Shown here piece after piece: positions 12,647 through 25,163 of a stretch of 64,000 bases of DNA. The notes beneath the pieces were generated by a model. The model did not search any database. It was not told the origin of the DNA and saw nothing but the letters and a program-made list of their open reading frames with translations. Numbering within the stretch: the first letter of the stretch is position 1; every line of letters begins with the position of its first letter. The DNA is from Ustulina deusta (lineage: Eukaryota > Ascomycota > Sordariomycetes > Xylariales > Xylariaceae): NCBI GenBank assembly GCA_023159155.1, contig JAJNNX010000037.1, positions 310,001-374,000 on the forward strand, in the 5' to 3' direction. The position numbers and the translations under genes are program-made.

Positions 12647-14090
12647 TTATGCTGTCGTTATGACAACTTCCGTGGTCCTCATAATGCCCTTGCAATTACC
12701 GCTCTGGCTTCCCTCCATGGTAATCGTATCGGTGCTGTCGCTTCTATGCGTCATTTTGTCCAGATGTGACGATGCTTCGGCGTGTGTGCCGAGGTCGCCG
12801 CTGTCGCCAGCATGGGCCCGAACCCCGTAACTATCGCTCGAGACGATGGGTCGCTCGTCCAACTCGAAGCCGTCTGTCTTATCGGAGTGGCTTTGCTGCC
12901 TCATGTAGCGTCCGCCGATGCTGCGGCCCGTCGTGTTCCTCAGATTTCGCGACGGGTTTCCGTATGGCGTGCTTTTATACGAGTCCGTCGTGAGCCTTAG
13001 TATCGGCCGAAGGATCTTCTTCAGCTGCGGAGCGCAAGCTGCAGTTATCGACACGTTCAGTTGGATACTGGAGGGCTGGTCATTAGCACATCCCGCTGCG
13101 GATCGAAAGGGCCATTTCGGGGAGGGAAACGTACAATGCCCAAGTGGGAACGCCGATCTCGTAGGTTGAATCGCCAAGGGGGTCGTATTGTATCTGATTG
13201 ATACCCTTCACAATGCCGATTCCAACTGCGCCCCATCCAAGCGCAAGCATGATAATGAGGTACACGCGGATTTTGGTCTTCAATTGAAGCTTCCAAATAA
13301 CTGGGATCGGTAGCGACGCGAGGAGGATGTCGGTGAAGATGCTAAGTGCTGTGAAGCGTGAGGACGAGTCTGTTTTCATCGGTTCTGGGGAATATTGTAC
13401 CTGTATTCGCAAGCCCGAAACGAATGAAGAGCTGTACGCTGTAGCACTTCGCACCCGAACCCGTATCCCAGAAGCCCGACAATGGCCTGCAATACAAGAA
13501 TAGCGTGAGAAAGGCAAACAGAGTATATATAGTTACGAATGCTATGTTGTGTTAGTAATCACTGAGCTCTGCGTTGTATGTCAGGAGAGCTTCGCTACCG
13601 ATTGTCCCCCATAATATCCATTGAAACGTCTTACTTCTGCTCAGTCGTATAAGTGAAAAACAGAGTGATATCTTCAAGAGTCCAAGGCCGAGTAGATTTA
13701 TGATGGTTTGGGAGAAAGTAGCCGCTCCGAACCTCCATATATCGTCCGCAGATACGAATTCTTTATGCATTCCAAGGCCGTGTTGGGTTTCATAGACGTA
13801 CACTATGTATGAGACGAACGCAGAGAGCTACGTAAGTATTAAAGTGAGTGTCAGTTCTCCATTTCGGCACAGATATTCCTGATTAGAGTTAATTGCCCAC
13901 ATACCGTAGCACCAACCATAAACCCATCATCCCATCCAAATGCCTTGGCTAGGAATACTCGACTATAAATTCGTAATATGCAGACCACCAATGCTACAAC
14001 ATGGACCGCCGTTACAACACCGATCTGCAATGCAAGAGAGCTTTCCTCCCGCAGCTTGGAGTCTGCCGTTTGCGCATCTCCAGAGGACAT
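12647..14090 (-). CDS. Fungal rhodopsin-fold (PTH11-like) seven-helix membrane protein
   Basis: Five exons on the minus strand: 14090-13905, 13827-13599, 13541-13401, 13348-13135 and 13067-12647, about 396 residues with all phases matching. Family landmarks are present in order: the helix with ILRIYSRVFLAKAFGWDDG, the SLIRLSRSKTFQWILW helix, YCRPLSGFWD with a later Cys, IFTDILLASLPIPVIWKLQL, and the last helix IQLNVSITAACAP. These match the fungal rhodopsin domain (Fung_rhodopsin, the PTH11-like GPCR group). The cytosolic tail of about 100 residues is Ser/Asp-rich. There is no CFEM domain at the N-terminus. Members are thought to sense surface or chemical cues, but ligands are unknown. Confidence 0.85.
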
Positions 14091-16327
14091 TTGGGATTGG
14101 CAGCGTTCTGAATTGGGTAGTGTCTGATCACCGGGTCATGCGTTGAAAAGATCTGGAGAAGAGAGAACAAAGCAGGGCTCACGGTCGTGGAACATATGGC
14201 AAGTTACACTCGCAAGAAAATGAATGGTATAACAGAAAAATTCTGGCAGGATGGTGTTTTGTAAAGTCGGGACCTAAGGGCCCGAAACATCTTTATTCGA
14301 ACAGACAGTAAAAGGGATTTGTGATTCTAACCCTGAACTAATTTTGCGATCATCAGAGTCTGAAATAACCAACGACTAGCATAACTTAGATGACGAGTGT
14401 GCAATACTTAAGCGATTCATATCCACCTTTTGCTGTTACCTTGCCCGTTACCGCGCGTTACCGCGGCCGGTGTCATGCCACATGAAATACCTGGTTGTAA
14501 GTAGTGTATACTTGTAGCAGCCAGATTCCATTTCTAGATCGGGCGCATAGGTAGTATGAGGCGACATCCCTGGATTTGAGACGCGCTTGGCCAACGGAGA
14601 TTCTCGCCAGCGTCGCGCCTCTTCCGAGTACCATTTGCGGCTTAATGCCGCTTGCCTATTCCGCGTGAACATAGCACCATATACCGTACCAATCGAGGAG
14701 TCTATCTACTACTGCGGTCCGGTCCCTCCAGCTTTGGTGACATCAACCCTGTTGGGATTTACCCCTCAGACAGTAACAGCCAATAGGTAGACGTAGACTT
14801 GTGCAGTTATCTACTGCGATCGTCCGAAACAACAATTATCGAAAACACGCACTGAGAACGACTGTAAACTCGCATGCTAGCTTCATCTCATACCCAACCT
14901 AATGGTAATTATACATACGCTCCCGTGAGCTAACGTGGCAGTGTAACATAAATTGTAGCAGCTCACAATAGTAAAATTGGTTGGAGGGCTGGGCACGCAG
15001 TGCCGGTAGCGTCCCCATAGATAGCAACTTGAGGTCGCATCAGTAATCCCTCAGTAATAACGCCGTTCGAAGGAGGTTAATAACGCAAGGATCACTTATA
15101 CCAATAGGTATATACTACCTTAGGTAGTAATTGTATTCTTTTACACCAGATGCCCAGATATCAGCTGTATCACTTGTTTCTCCCCCTTGTTTAGCATGTT
15201 GTCTCTTTTGGAATAATCCGTTGTGTGCGCTCGGACGTGGAGCATTACGCGTTCTGGACCTTGCTAACATCCCATGTGTATGGGTAGCATCCCTGGCGAT
15301 GATTGGATCTGGAAACCCCTCGGATCTACCTAATCTAGTGTATGCTACGTAGTATGGGACCATACCATGCATTGTATGGGTGTAGATGTAGGTACACTGC
15401 GGTATCTCTCCAATAAGATCCCATGTGTTCTACACCGATATACACATGTCTGCGGAGCCAGATCTGGAACATGCAGTCACACAATCCACGCCCGAGTTGC
15501 CATAGGTAGATGAACTTCCCGCTCGGACCGGGATGATTGCATCATCTCGGGAGAACCAGGACGCCGGGAAACCAACATCACAAGCCAGATGCGTACCTAT
15601 ACCAACATCCTCACTTCAAGCTACGGTATTAGGGGTTTGTTAAGGACTTATGCATATTCCTCGGTTGCATTATACGACATTGGCAATTGTCATATCGTTG
15701 TCTTGTTCATCAACCCTGCCCCTCTAAACCCTTTCTGATGCAGAAAACCGAAACTATTGGAAATGCACATACAGTTCAACAACAACCTCTTGGCTTGCCT
15801 CTTTCTCTCATGCAGTGTACGTTGTCTTGAATCTGTGTGTATATTCTGCCGTAGTAAGCGACCAGGAGCTTGCCTGAACTTCCAAAACCAACTGCATTAC
15901 AGCCCTACTCTATATACATGAACCACGCTTATATTGCGCGCCTCCATGTTCCCCCTTGTAATCCACGTCGGGGTACACTATCGTGTTGCTCTCTTCCCCG
16001 AAAACCCGCTGGTTGAGATAAGGCTTCGCAAGACTTCGAGTCGCGTCGTATCCTACTACAGTTCATAGCTTCCATACAATGTAAAACCCCCAGATCATCG
16101 GAGCGGGGTATGCTGCACATTAGTGTAGATAAGCAAATATTATGCTTCGATGTCCCCCGTCTCACCAGCTTTTTGCTCGAACCAAGCAATTCTCCGCTCT
16201 CTACCCAATTGGTGCTCAACCTGTCTTTAGGTTGTCGTCAATTTAGATCTAAGACTAAGTATTTAGTTGATCAACCAGCTTTGTAGACGACCATAGGTTT
16301 CTCTTTCTCTCTCTCCTTCATCTCATA
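14091..16327. other. Intergenic region upstream of tyrosinase
   Basis: Several open frames shorter than 100 codons on both strands have no motif support. A pyrimidine-rich tract lies just before the tyrosinase start (16,300-16,325), typical of fungal leaders. Confidence 0.45.
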
Positions 16328-17864
16328 ATGCGTTTTGCTAAAGTTGCCCTGCCCGCCCTCGTGGGCTTACCTCTCATCTCTGGGGAGCAATTGGCTGCCC
16401 GCAGTGACACTGAGGTTCTACAAGACCTCAACAGTCAGGCCTTGAGCGCGCTTCAATCTCAGTCTGAAGACTCAGCTACGGCAAGGCAGAATTCAAACTG
16501 CAGCGTGTTCAACGCTAAAGTTCGACGGGATTGGTAAGTGGCCCTCTCACTACATTAAGTCCCCTATGTTTTAATACACTGCCATATATATATGTATATA
16601 TATATCTATATCTATATCTATACAAAAACAGCCAGACTGCAGAGCCAGTCCATCCCTTTTCCTTAAACCCTATCTTTTCCCCGCGCCTATTCGTGAGGGA
16701 ACATAAAATAATTTAATTAATGACCGCTAACAACGAAACCCTGCGAGTAGGCAAGCTTTCTCCAGCACCGAGAAGAAGGCATATATCGCCGCAGTCAAGT
16801 GTCTGCAGGCGAAGCCGAGCATCGCCGACCCGACATTTGCCCCGGGCGCTAAAACCCGATATGACGACTTCGTCGCCGTCCACATCAACCAGACGCTGTC
16901 CATCCACGGCACGGTAAGTACCTAGGCATTGGCCGCGACGACGACGACGACGACGACGACGAAAATGCAGACAGCTAACGATGACGACAAGGGCAACTTC
17001 TTGACCTGGCATCGGTACTTCACCTACGCGTACGAGACAGCGCTGAGGAAGGAGTGTTGCTACACCGGCTCCCAACCGGTGCGTGCCGCCGGCTCCCCCC
17101 CACCCGTAATATTGGCAGGACGAAGAGCTAATCTAATAATCCCCCGCGGGCAGTACTGGAACTGGCTAGCCAACACGCAGGACCCGAGCGAGTCGCCCCT
17201 GTTCGACGGCAGCGCGACGAGCTTCAGCGGCGACGGCGCCTTCGTCGCGCACAACGGCAGCGTGAACGGCAACGGCAACATCTTCATCCCGTCCGGCGAC
17301 GGCGGCGGCTGCGTGACCTCGGGGCCCTTCGTGGACTACGTCATCAACCTCGGCCCGATCGACCCGATCCAGGACGGCATGGAGCCGGCGCCCGACGCGC
17401 TCGGGTACAACCCGCACTGCCTGAGCCGGGACCTCAGCGCCTACACGGCGAGCACGTGGCTGACGCTCGGCAACGTCTTGAACGTCACCACGGGCGCCGC
17501 CTCGGGCTCCCTCCTTCTCTTCCAGAACGAGCTGCAGGGCCGTTTCACCGACGGCTTCCTCGGCCTGCATACCGCCGGCCACGGCGTCACGGGCGGCATC
17601 TCCGGCGATCTCTTCGGGTCGCCCGTCGACCCCGTCTTCTTCCTCCACCACGCCATGCTCGATCGCGTCTACTGGATATGGCAGGCGCTGCATCTTTCCC
17701 AGGCCAACACCGTCGCCGGCACCCTTACGCTGTTCAACAGCCCTCCCAGCCGCGACGCCTCGGTCAACGACACCATCGACTTGGGCGTCAACGCCGCGCC
17801 GCAGAAGATCGGCGATCTCTTGAATACCCTTGGTGGTTCGCCCTTGTGTTACATTTACAATTAA
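16328..17864 (+). CDS. Secreted tyrosinase (type 3 copper monooxygenase)
   Basis: Exons 16328-16533, 16751-16913, 16992-17078 and 17154-17864 give 388 residues. A signal peptide (MRFAKVALPALVGLPLISG) begins the protein. Copper site A comprises His113, His121 and His130 in HINQTLSIHGT and FLTWHRYF. Copper site B comprises His291 and His295 in GLHTAGHG plus His318 in FFLHHAMLDRVYW. All six ligands and the HHxxxDR signature are intact. Tyrosinases hydroxylate phenols and oxidise catechols to quinones. This short form, without the long C-terminal shield domain, belongs to the secreted fungal group, some of which act in secondary metabolism. Intron 2 carries a (GAC)8 repeat. The last exon is strikingly GC-rich at third codon positions compared with the AT-rich flanks. 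Confidence 0.88.
16937..16960. repeat. (GAC)8 microsatellite in tyrosinase intron 2
   Basis: Eight consecutive gac units are readable between the donor at 16914 and the acceptor at 16991. It may vary in length between strains. Confidence 0.9.
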
Positions 17865-18668
17865 GCAAACAAGCCTGCCGTTTGGGATTTCATCATTATT
17901 GTTCACGTTATATGGGGATTGAGACTGCTACATGATACCCTTCACAGACACAGAGGATATATTATTATAATTTAGACTAAGCTGAGCCCTGCTCTCGGAG
18001 GGGTGTAGTATATATCTATTATACATTTGGTCTAAAGACAACGGACGTAACTCCAACACGATCCACTTCTGTAGAATATGCTACCAACAGTCATAGTCCC
18101 CTTGGCGCCGAACTCCTATGTGTCTATACGTTGATATACACTCTTGAGAGACTATTTTTCTATGCGTTCCAACCTCGGGCTTAACGGTCTTTCGATCTGC
18201 AATACAAGTATCGTCCTTATAACACCTGAGAAGGGTCACACACACACACGTTTGGGTACAACTAGAATGCCTGGAATGAAGTGAAGCAAGCTTGGGTGAC
18301 TCCCATCGGGTTGTGCGTACGTGCTGGAGAGAATCCGATTCTTCGCCACTGTCAGCACGGCTGAGTACTAAGTGCTTTTAGCATTTGATTGGCCACAGCC
18401 GCGAATGCTGAGTTAAGATGGCGTTCTTCCCTTCGGGCTGAAGAGGCGGCTGGTGGGTGAAGTTTTCGATAGGGCACATGCCGTCTCTCCTGTCTAAATG
18501 GGCAACGTCAAAAGGAAACTATTCCCGGTATTGGCGAATAGCTCCACTGACTAAGAAAGATCACACTTCTGAGTCCAGATGCATGCGCTTCGTTTGGAAG
18601 TATACGGCGTCTAGACTTATGTTGAGGAATCGCAACAAGCTAAGCAAAAAAGAGTTAGTTAGTAAGAC
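17865..18668. other. Intergenic region between tyrosinase and acyltransferase
   Basis: The two genes converge here. An open frame at 18457-18690 (+) has no recognisable motif. A short (CA)n run occurs near 18,239-18,248. Nothing else is seen. Confidence 0.5.
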
Positions 18669-20474
18669 TCACTCTATCGTCACACGGTAATGACCAAATC
18701 CTGCCACAACCGCAAGTGGATTTGCGTATTCATCGGGGAGGGATAAATGGATATTTCTACAAAGAACGTGGAAAAACTCACCAGTCACGACTCGATACGA
18801 CACCGGCTCCATCTTCAGCCCCTCGCCAAGCTCCTCCATGATCTTCTCGAGCGCGTCGACAGCGATCTCGCGACTATAGAAGGTCTCGTTCCACGCCGCG
18901 GACAGCGTGAGCTCGTCGCCCCAGCTCCAGGGGTGAAATGTGATCATGGGGGTGGCGTTCTCGATGCCAACCCAGAAATCAGTCACGCGCACCTTTGCGT
19001 CGCTGTCACCGTCGTCGCAGGGATATTCCCGCTTGATCAGCCCGTCCATCTTACCTAGACTGCTGATGACGGGCGTTTTCGGGAACGGACATCCTGGCGC
19101 GGGGAAGCCGGCGAAGAGCTCCGTCATGCGTTCAAGATACGGCTCGGCGACTTGCAGGAGACTTACCGTCTTCGCGGCGTCGTCGTCACCAGGGCGTTTG
19201 TACCGCAGAAGGTCCTGCGAGTAGAACGCGCTGAGCTCGTCGGCCAGGCCGCCGAAGCTCTTCCCCGGCACGCTCTCGCCCGTCGTCTCGAGGTGCTTCA
19301 CAACACCGGCGATGCGCAGCGGCAGTCCCGAGACGTAGACGCCTTCGGGCCGCGCACACTCCTGCGCGCCGGCTGCGATCAGCGGCGCCCGGAGGTCCAC
19401 GGGCGCGAAGATCACGTACGAGTCCGCCTCGGCGTCCTGTGGGTAGCGCGCCGTGGCGCGGATGATGGCCGCGTTCAGGGCGCTGGTCACAGAGACGCCC
19501 TGCGCGCGACATGCGTGGCTCAGCTCGGACGAACTCTCTGCGCTCATGCGGATGGCTGCACGACTACATGTGCTCGCTACGGCGCCGTCAGAGCCCGGTC
19601 TGGTGGGGATGGCGATGCTTTTCCCGCCATTTGCGTAAGTGTCCATGAGGATATCGGCTTCTGCGGCCTCGGACGGCGGCTCTTTCACGTATTTGCGAAT
19701 CAAATCCTCTAGAGCCGGGGTGATTGGGGCTTGTTGGGTCAAAGAAGAATCGTCTTCGTCTAAGGGAGCGTCGACTCCGCGCTGAATTATGTCTGCCAGC
19801 GTGGACATGAAGGCGTCGGTCAGCAGGACTTGCCCGAAGCCGTCAGTGCGCCAGTGTGATGTCCGAAGGACTATCTGCCCTGGACCTGGAAGCCAGTAGC
19901 ATTTTGCGGTACTCTCTACCGGGGACGGAGCCGCGAACAGCACGTCGACGTTCGGGCAGTCCGGGTGCACTGAGAAGGTGCTCTGGAAGTCGTGCTTGTC
20001 GAAGGGTCGGATGGTGATCCTCGATCGTTTCTGGGAGTCACCATCCTCAGGGGGGGATATTTCCGAGCGTAAAGCAGGGAAGCGCCGCCCGACAACTTCC
20101 CAGGCTCTCGCGATATGGTCCTCTGGTTTTACTACTTGGGATGGGAAGCGGACCTGAAGGACCGTGAAGAAGGCGGCATGCTCGCGGTTGGCTGAGGCAC
20201 CGGCTTCTGCTAGGCGCTGGAAAAAATTCTCGAGAGTACCCATAGGGCGGGAGACTATGCTGGAGTCCGCCAATTGTGACAGTGGTGTGCTCTTCTCCGA
20301 CACACGAGGCAATGTCTGTTTCTCATCTATGATGGGCAGGCATTCTGTGGAATCCAGCTTAGTGTCTCGGGTCCTATGCTGCAAGTTGAAGATACGTCTG
20401 AAAAACAAGCCCGGCTGCAAACGCAGGCGGGACGTCATGGATGACATGATGGGCTTCTTTGTAGTCGTGGCCAT
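18669..20474 (-). CDS. CAT-superfamily acyltransferase, Tri3-like
   Basis: An open frame of 601 residues carries the BAHD/chloramphenicol-acetyltransferase-like catalytic motif HxxxDG as HWRTDG at residues 207-212. Later it has a DFWVGIENATP segment, which sits where the family has its second conserved block. The layout resembles trichothecene 15-O-acetyltransferase (Tri3) and related fungal secondary-metabolite O-acyltransferases, which move an acyl group from CoA to an alcohol. Near the C-terminus a good GT-AG intron (18701-18781, 81 nt, in phase) would remove 27 residues and give 574 residues. Both versions end at the same stop codon. It could tailor a polyketide or terpenoid; the substrate is not predictable. 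Trichothecene production is not implied, since no terpene synthase is seen. Confidence 0.75.
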   Translation of the reverse strand: MATTTKKPIMSSMTSRLRLQPGLFFRRIFNLQHRTRDTKLDSTECLPIIDEKQTLPRVSEKSTPLSQLADSSIVSRPMGTLENFFQRLAEAGASANREHAAFFTVLQVRFPSQVVKPEDHIARAWEVVGRRFPALRSEISPPEDGDSQKRSRITIRPFDKHDFQSTFSVHPDCPNVDVLFAAPSPVESTAKCYWLPGPGQIVLRTSHWRTDGFGQVLLTDAFMSTLADIIQRGVDAPLDEDDSSLTQQAPITPALEDLIRKYVKEPPSEAAEADILMDTYANGGKSIAIPTRPGSDGAVASTCSRAAIRMSAESSSELSHACRAQGVSVTSALNAAIIRATARYPQDAEADSYVIFAPVDLRAPLIAAGAQECARPEGVYVSGLPLRIAGVVKHLETTGESVPGKSFGGLADELSAFYSQDLLRYKRPGDDDAAKTVSLLQVAEPYLERMTELFAGFPAPGCPFPKTPVISSLGKMDGLIKREYPCDDGDSDAKVRVTDFWVGIENATPMITFHPWSWGDELTLSAAWNETFYSREIAVDALEKIMEELGEGLKMEPVSYRVVTGEFFHVLCRNIHLSLPDEYANPLAVVAGFGHYRVTIE

Positions 20475-21281
20475 TCTAAATGCCTCGTATCATGAGAATG
20501 ACGATGGAGAGAAAACACGGGAATTAGAGCGATGACTGATATTCACAGACAGACGACTGTGGTAGGCAGCCATTGTCATCATATACACTGATGTGGTGAC
20601 GGAATTACCCACGAATTCTGTCTCCCTTGACTAGCTCTATTCCCGTTCGTCGGATTGCTGGCGACCATGCTAGGCAGAGCTCCGTTGTCCCCACGAGCGA
20701 TATCGAACGCCCGGGCCTGGTTAGCGTGTAAAATTAATATTGGAGGGATTTAAATCCTTCAACCTTATTTTTTGCCGAGGTTTTTGGACGAAGCGTTCTG
20801 CAACGCTCTCTGGTTTCCCGAGGCCGTGGTTATAGTAATCCCTAGCTTAGTGTATGAGCCATTCGATGAGCCCAATCCGAGGACGTGGCTTTGGGTAGCG
20901 AGACTATACCGTTTTCATCCCCTCTGTCATCGAAGGTCGTAGGTACACGAGAGAGCCAACCACGACCACGTTATACAGAAATGAAGAAGCGAAAGCGGCA
21001 GTCCCAGGTGCAGCTGGTGGAGCTTATGCGAATGCTGGCTTCGCCCACTGACTACCTTGTAATATCAACGTCTAAGCCGTGTGCCTGTTGACTGCTTGCT
21101 GACCTCAGCCCGAGGCCTAGGGTGGTGAGGGAGGCAAACGCACACGTGCGTAGGTAAGCGGTCATCATGATTCGCTGTCACAGCGAAGACGTCAAAAGGG
21201 TGTTGTCCGTTTTCTGACGTTACATCTGCTCCGTCCAGTCGGGAAAATCCTCGACAGTCCTCGCGCACAGATGCAGGGGAG

Positions 21282-21323
21282 AAACAGGGGACTGACAGGG
21301 GACTGACAGGGGAATGACAGGGG
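21282..21323. repeat. Tandem repeat of about 11 bp (ACTGACAGGGG)
   Basis: Two identical units and one unit with a single change (aatgacagggg) follow a partial unit. Read on the minus strand it encodes a proline/serine-rich run, but no gene context supports translation. Confidence 0.85.
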
Positions 21324-21417
21324 ATCGGCAAGGTACCTCAAGAACCATGCATATGCCCCCACGATTAAAGTGTGATTGCCAAGACTGCATGAAGTACCTA
21401 CCCACTAGAGCCACTAG

Positions 21418-21539
21418 CCACCTAATCAGATTGGCCCTATAAGCACCAGCCAATCCACGTGCAGGATGCGTTCCAGGGGCTAACATTTTATGAAGTAGAT
21501 TGTGGCTGGTCCGATTATAGGGCCAATCCGATTAGGTGG
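21418..21539. repeat. Inverted repeat, arms of about 35 bp
   Basis: The left arm (21418-21452) begins ccacctaatcagattgg. The right arm (21503-21539) is its near reverse complement, ending ccaatccgattaggtgg. The arms differ by a few bases and one 2-bp indel, with a 50-bp spacer. This could be a very small MITE, a solo terminal pair, or a hairpin-forming element. Confidence 0.75.
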
Positions 21540-22539
21540 GAGGAGACTCCCGACTACTTGTATATATATATGTCTTGGCCTAGCCTGCAGCAGTGCACAA
21601 CTAGGTATTCCGCGAAGCATATCACTCAATGCTCCGTCTGGTGCAACTTCTTGCTATCTAGATTCCCTAGTGCAACCACTAGGTAATTATCTCCTTAATA
21701 GTGTAGCGTAGACTAAAATTGTATGTTACAGTACACTAGAAGCCTTTAAAGAAGCTCAAGTTCGCCACTTAGGGCCGCCTATAGTGCAAAAGGAACTACA
21801 CTAAGTGTTATCGTAGAGCAGCTTCCGCAATAGGCTTAATTATGACCTGAAACCGTAGTGATGTCGGTATCATCGGCTTCATTTCCTAGTGTTCCTAGTG
21901 TCTGAGGTGCTTTCATCTTGATCTTACGCTACAGTACACTACTCTACCTGCTCAGCCAGGAAGTGCAGTCGAGATAGATACTGTACGCTACCGGCAACTA
22001 GAAGAGTCCGGCAGTCCCAAAGTGGGAGGCAAATGTCATTTGGCCAAAGTAGGCTAGATTTAAGACGATCGCCGTTGGGTGGGGTGCCCCTTGGGTGATT
22101 CGAAACGGAACGTGGATAGATACTTCGACGTTGAAAGTGACCAACTCTGTGCTTCGGCGTGAGTGACACAGGGTAGGCAGCCGAGAACCGTTGTGCGAAT
22201 GGCTGGTGACTAACCCTCTATTGTGTCAATGGCACGATTATTACTATCATCAAGTTGAGGACTTGGGACTCGCCAAGTCGAATCCATTCTCGGATATGTG
22301 ATAGTCATGGATGCAACATGACGGTTTGGGATATTGTGCGGTCTAGTCTTTTCTTCTCTTTTCTTTCTTTTTTTTTCTTTTTTTAGGACTTTGGTAACTG
22401 ATAACTGTTCCGAACATCGAAGACACCCACAGGAAACGGTGCTAACGGCGCCGTGGGCTATTGGACCTAGGGCTTTCCCCTGGGTTCGCTAGGTAAGTCT
22501 ATTACAAGACTAGACTAGACTAGACTATCTACTGAGAGA

Positions 22540-23408
22540 CTAGTCGGCGACGACATCGTTTTCCGGGTAATACCGGTAGATACCCCAATCATACTTCTGT
22601 CTCCTATCGCTAGAGAGGTATGCAGCAATATTCGGTCGTGCCTTTACCGCCTCCCATAGCTGGAAGACCCGATCATATTTACCAGACTGCTTGGCCTGGT
22701 TCATAGCCTTGGGGAAGGCGAATTTAGTACCATCGATGCACTGTCGCAGGTTGCGGGTAGTTAGTGGGTGGCAAGCTTGGTGCGTACGGGATCATATACA
22801 CTTTAGAAGAAACTCGTGGAGGGACTCGGATACGAAAAGGCCTCAAAATTAGGAAGAGAAGGGGAACTGACCTGGAACACAACCAAATCGGCATAGGTGA
22901 ACGAGTCGCCCAACAGCCAGGGGCCGTCGGTGCTCTTCAGCACCTTCTCCCAGTACCCGAGGTGCTTTGGGAGGCGGTTTTTGACCCATTCCTTACTGCG
23001 TCTGTGGCTCTCCTCCTTCTGCTCTTCGTAGTACAGCTCGACGGCAATAGGGTGGTGGCAATCGTGGACTTCGTTACTCAAGCCATCTAGTGCGGTAAGA
23101 GCAAGGGCGTTCACCCTATAAATATCGTTCTCTCCCGGTCCGGCCAGCCCAAGTTTAGGGCCAAGGTACAAGAGGATGTTGCTCGTTTGCGAGATGATCA
23201 GGTTACCGTGCCGAAAAGTAGGAGGGGCGTAGTAAGGCGGGTTTCCTTGCTGGCCATCTAGAACCGTTGTCACAGCCTCCCGACCTTTGTCCATGGGGAG
23301 GGTAGCGGTGTCCGAGTAGGAAGCGCCCGCCTCCTCGAGGGCGAGCCGGATGTGTTCCCCGCGGCCCGGAACGCCTCCATAGTAGATGAGCTCGTAGGGG
23401 GAAGCCAT
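22540..23408 (-). CDS. Glutathione S-transferase
   Basis: Exons 23408-22872 and 22740-22540 give 245 residues. The N-terminal thioredoxin-like domain begins SPYELIYYGGVPGRGEHIRL, with the Tyr and PGRGE pattern of fungal sigma/alpha-like GSTs, followed by ISQTSNILLYLG at the usual glutathione-binding position. The C-terminal helical domain ends with KARPNIAAYLSS. The enzyme would conjugate glutathione to electrophiles. The frame is also open upstream to an ATG at 23564, which would add 52 residues rich in Arg/Ser/Pro, possibly a mitochondrial presequence. I prefer the inner start because it fits the family's usual N-terminus. It might detoxify a product of the nearby biosynthetic genes, but that is only inferred from distance. 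Confidence 0.85.
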
Positions 23409-25163
23409 GCTGACTAATGACGGACCGCGTGGGCGACAGTGTTTACTAGGTGGTGGTGGCTTAGTCTTGGAGGTGAATGACCGACAAACACAGACGCAAG
23501 AGGGTCGACCGAGGAGGATTGTTGGATAGATGGCCGATCGGGGGAGAATGCGAGACGTGATCATAAATATCAGTGGCTATGATTATATCTTTTGTTGATG
23601 TAACTTCAGGCTCACAGTGGTATTACACAATTACCTCTACGGAAGAGTGCGGGGTACGTTACTACGAAGCCAGCTGCAGTGGAATACGTTGAGAGTTCCG
23701 CGGTTTGGGTAACTAATAGTTGTAGTGCATGCAGAGTGTGTCATTGGGCTGCCCTGCAATCGAATCGAAACAGGCCGATCGATTCGGGCATCTGCCTCAA
23801 GTTTCACCAACTGGCTTACGCTGCAAGCCCTAGCTGGATAGCGCATATAGCGCAATAGATAACAGGTATTGGCAGTTTGCTTCCCAAAATAGAAATTCTA
23901 ATAGTGTAAGTATACATAAAATCCTGGGTATGACTTAGGTAGGGGCTGACTTACCTACCTGTATGTAGGGCGAAAGCATATGTAGTATTATTATATAGCA
24001 TAGTGAGGAGGGAATAGGTGGAAGGCAATATATATGGAAGCAGGTTGGGTAGTAATTGGGATACGACATGGAGCACGTGGACACAGAGCATTGCAGAGTA
24101 CCTCGCACAGCAGGCAGTCCCGCTTTTGCTTCTTGCTTGGCGGCCAGCCACCATGCAACCATGACACCATAGATGGTGGCGTTCCATGGATTCGGTTAGT
24201 GTGGTGCTCAGGATAGTACGCGCTAAGCCACTTAGGGGCCTAGCATGCAGCTGACATGCATAACTAAAAACTACTAGTACCTAGTGGTAGTATATCAGGC
24301 ACCATGCTTACATAATTATACACTACATGGAATCTGCTCCAAGCTACTGTATCTAAACAATCAGCTTCAAGGTAGGTCAGGTTTTTACCTAGGTAGCTGA
24401 AGGTTAGCGTACACGACCTATTGACAAGTACCTGGGTTCTCATAATCAACATACCTACGAGATATATATCTAATGGGCTGAATGGAAGCTACTAATGGTT
24501 AGTTTATTCACTACCTGCGTACTCTACTGTATCTAGCACATGGAGAGACTGATAAGTAATACAGACACATTACAGTGTTTTGAGTCGCATCCAGATGATA
24601 ACTACTCAAAAAATTGTAACGCAAAGACGCAATCGTCTCTTTAGGCCCTAGTTAGGGCTAGAGTCGTTGACGACCATTGAATCCGACATGTGTGTCATGC
24701 TGCTTACTGCACAAATTGCCGGGGTTGGGAGAGAATACCTACCGTTATTGGCTTGATCCGCAACAACACCCCTACCCCTACCCATACCCGTACCCATCTA
24801 TCCATCCATCGCCGCCCCCAAAGGATTGGATATGGCGGCACTAGTGGTATCGTGTTTTTAGCAGCAGCGGAATACTGAGCGGTATGTGGCGAGGCGGTGG
24901 TTGGATAGGTGGTTATTATTCCGGCCGACCCAATCGATGCTTGTCTTGTCGCCGACGGACATAGCAAGGACCATCTTGACGTTCTTGTCATCCCTCCCTC
25001 GAAGGTGCCTGTCGTCGGCCTTCGTTATTGCCGCACAACCGAACCATCGCCCCGGGACGTCAGCTTGAATCCAACAACAACAACAACTACAACAACTACA
25101 ACTGACCCGCCGAGGACAGGGACAAGGACGAGGACAAGGACAGACACACCGAGGTCTTCCATC
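23409..25163. other. Intergenic region between GST and second rhodopsin-fold gene
   Basis: No gene is supported. Just before the downstream start codon lie simple repeats: a CCCTAC-like run (about 24769-24796), (CAA)n (25072-25102) and a GGACAA/GGACGA purine run (about 25112-25143). The last two probably lie in the 5' leader. Confidence 0.5.
25072..25143 (+). repeat. Simple-sequence 5' leader: (CAA)n then purine-rich GGACAA run
   Basis: Imperfect trinucleotide and hexanucleotide repeats end 20 bases before the ATG at 25164. CAA-rich leaders are unstructured and often favour translation initiation. No regulatory role is demonstrated. Confidence 0.6.

Larger units (their letters stand above)
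20475..22539. other. Intergenic region with inverted and tandem repeats
   Basis: No gene is supported. The region holds an 11-bp tandem repeat (21282-21323), an inverted repeat of about 35 bp (21418-21539), a near-direct repeat of the word TACAGTACACTA at about 21729 and 21931, a T-rich tract near 22350-22385 and a short (ACTAG)n run near 22507-22526. Such density suggests transposon remnants. Confidence 0.5.

Noticed and set aside
16328..20474. Trichothecene gene cluster (from the Tri3-like enzyme and trichodiene-oxygenase-like P450)
   Set aside because: No terpene synthase or other Tri genes are present and both families are widespread in unrelated pathways.
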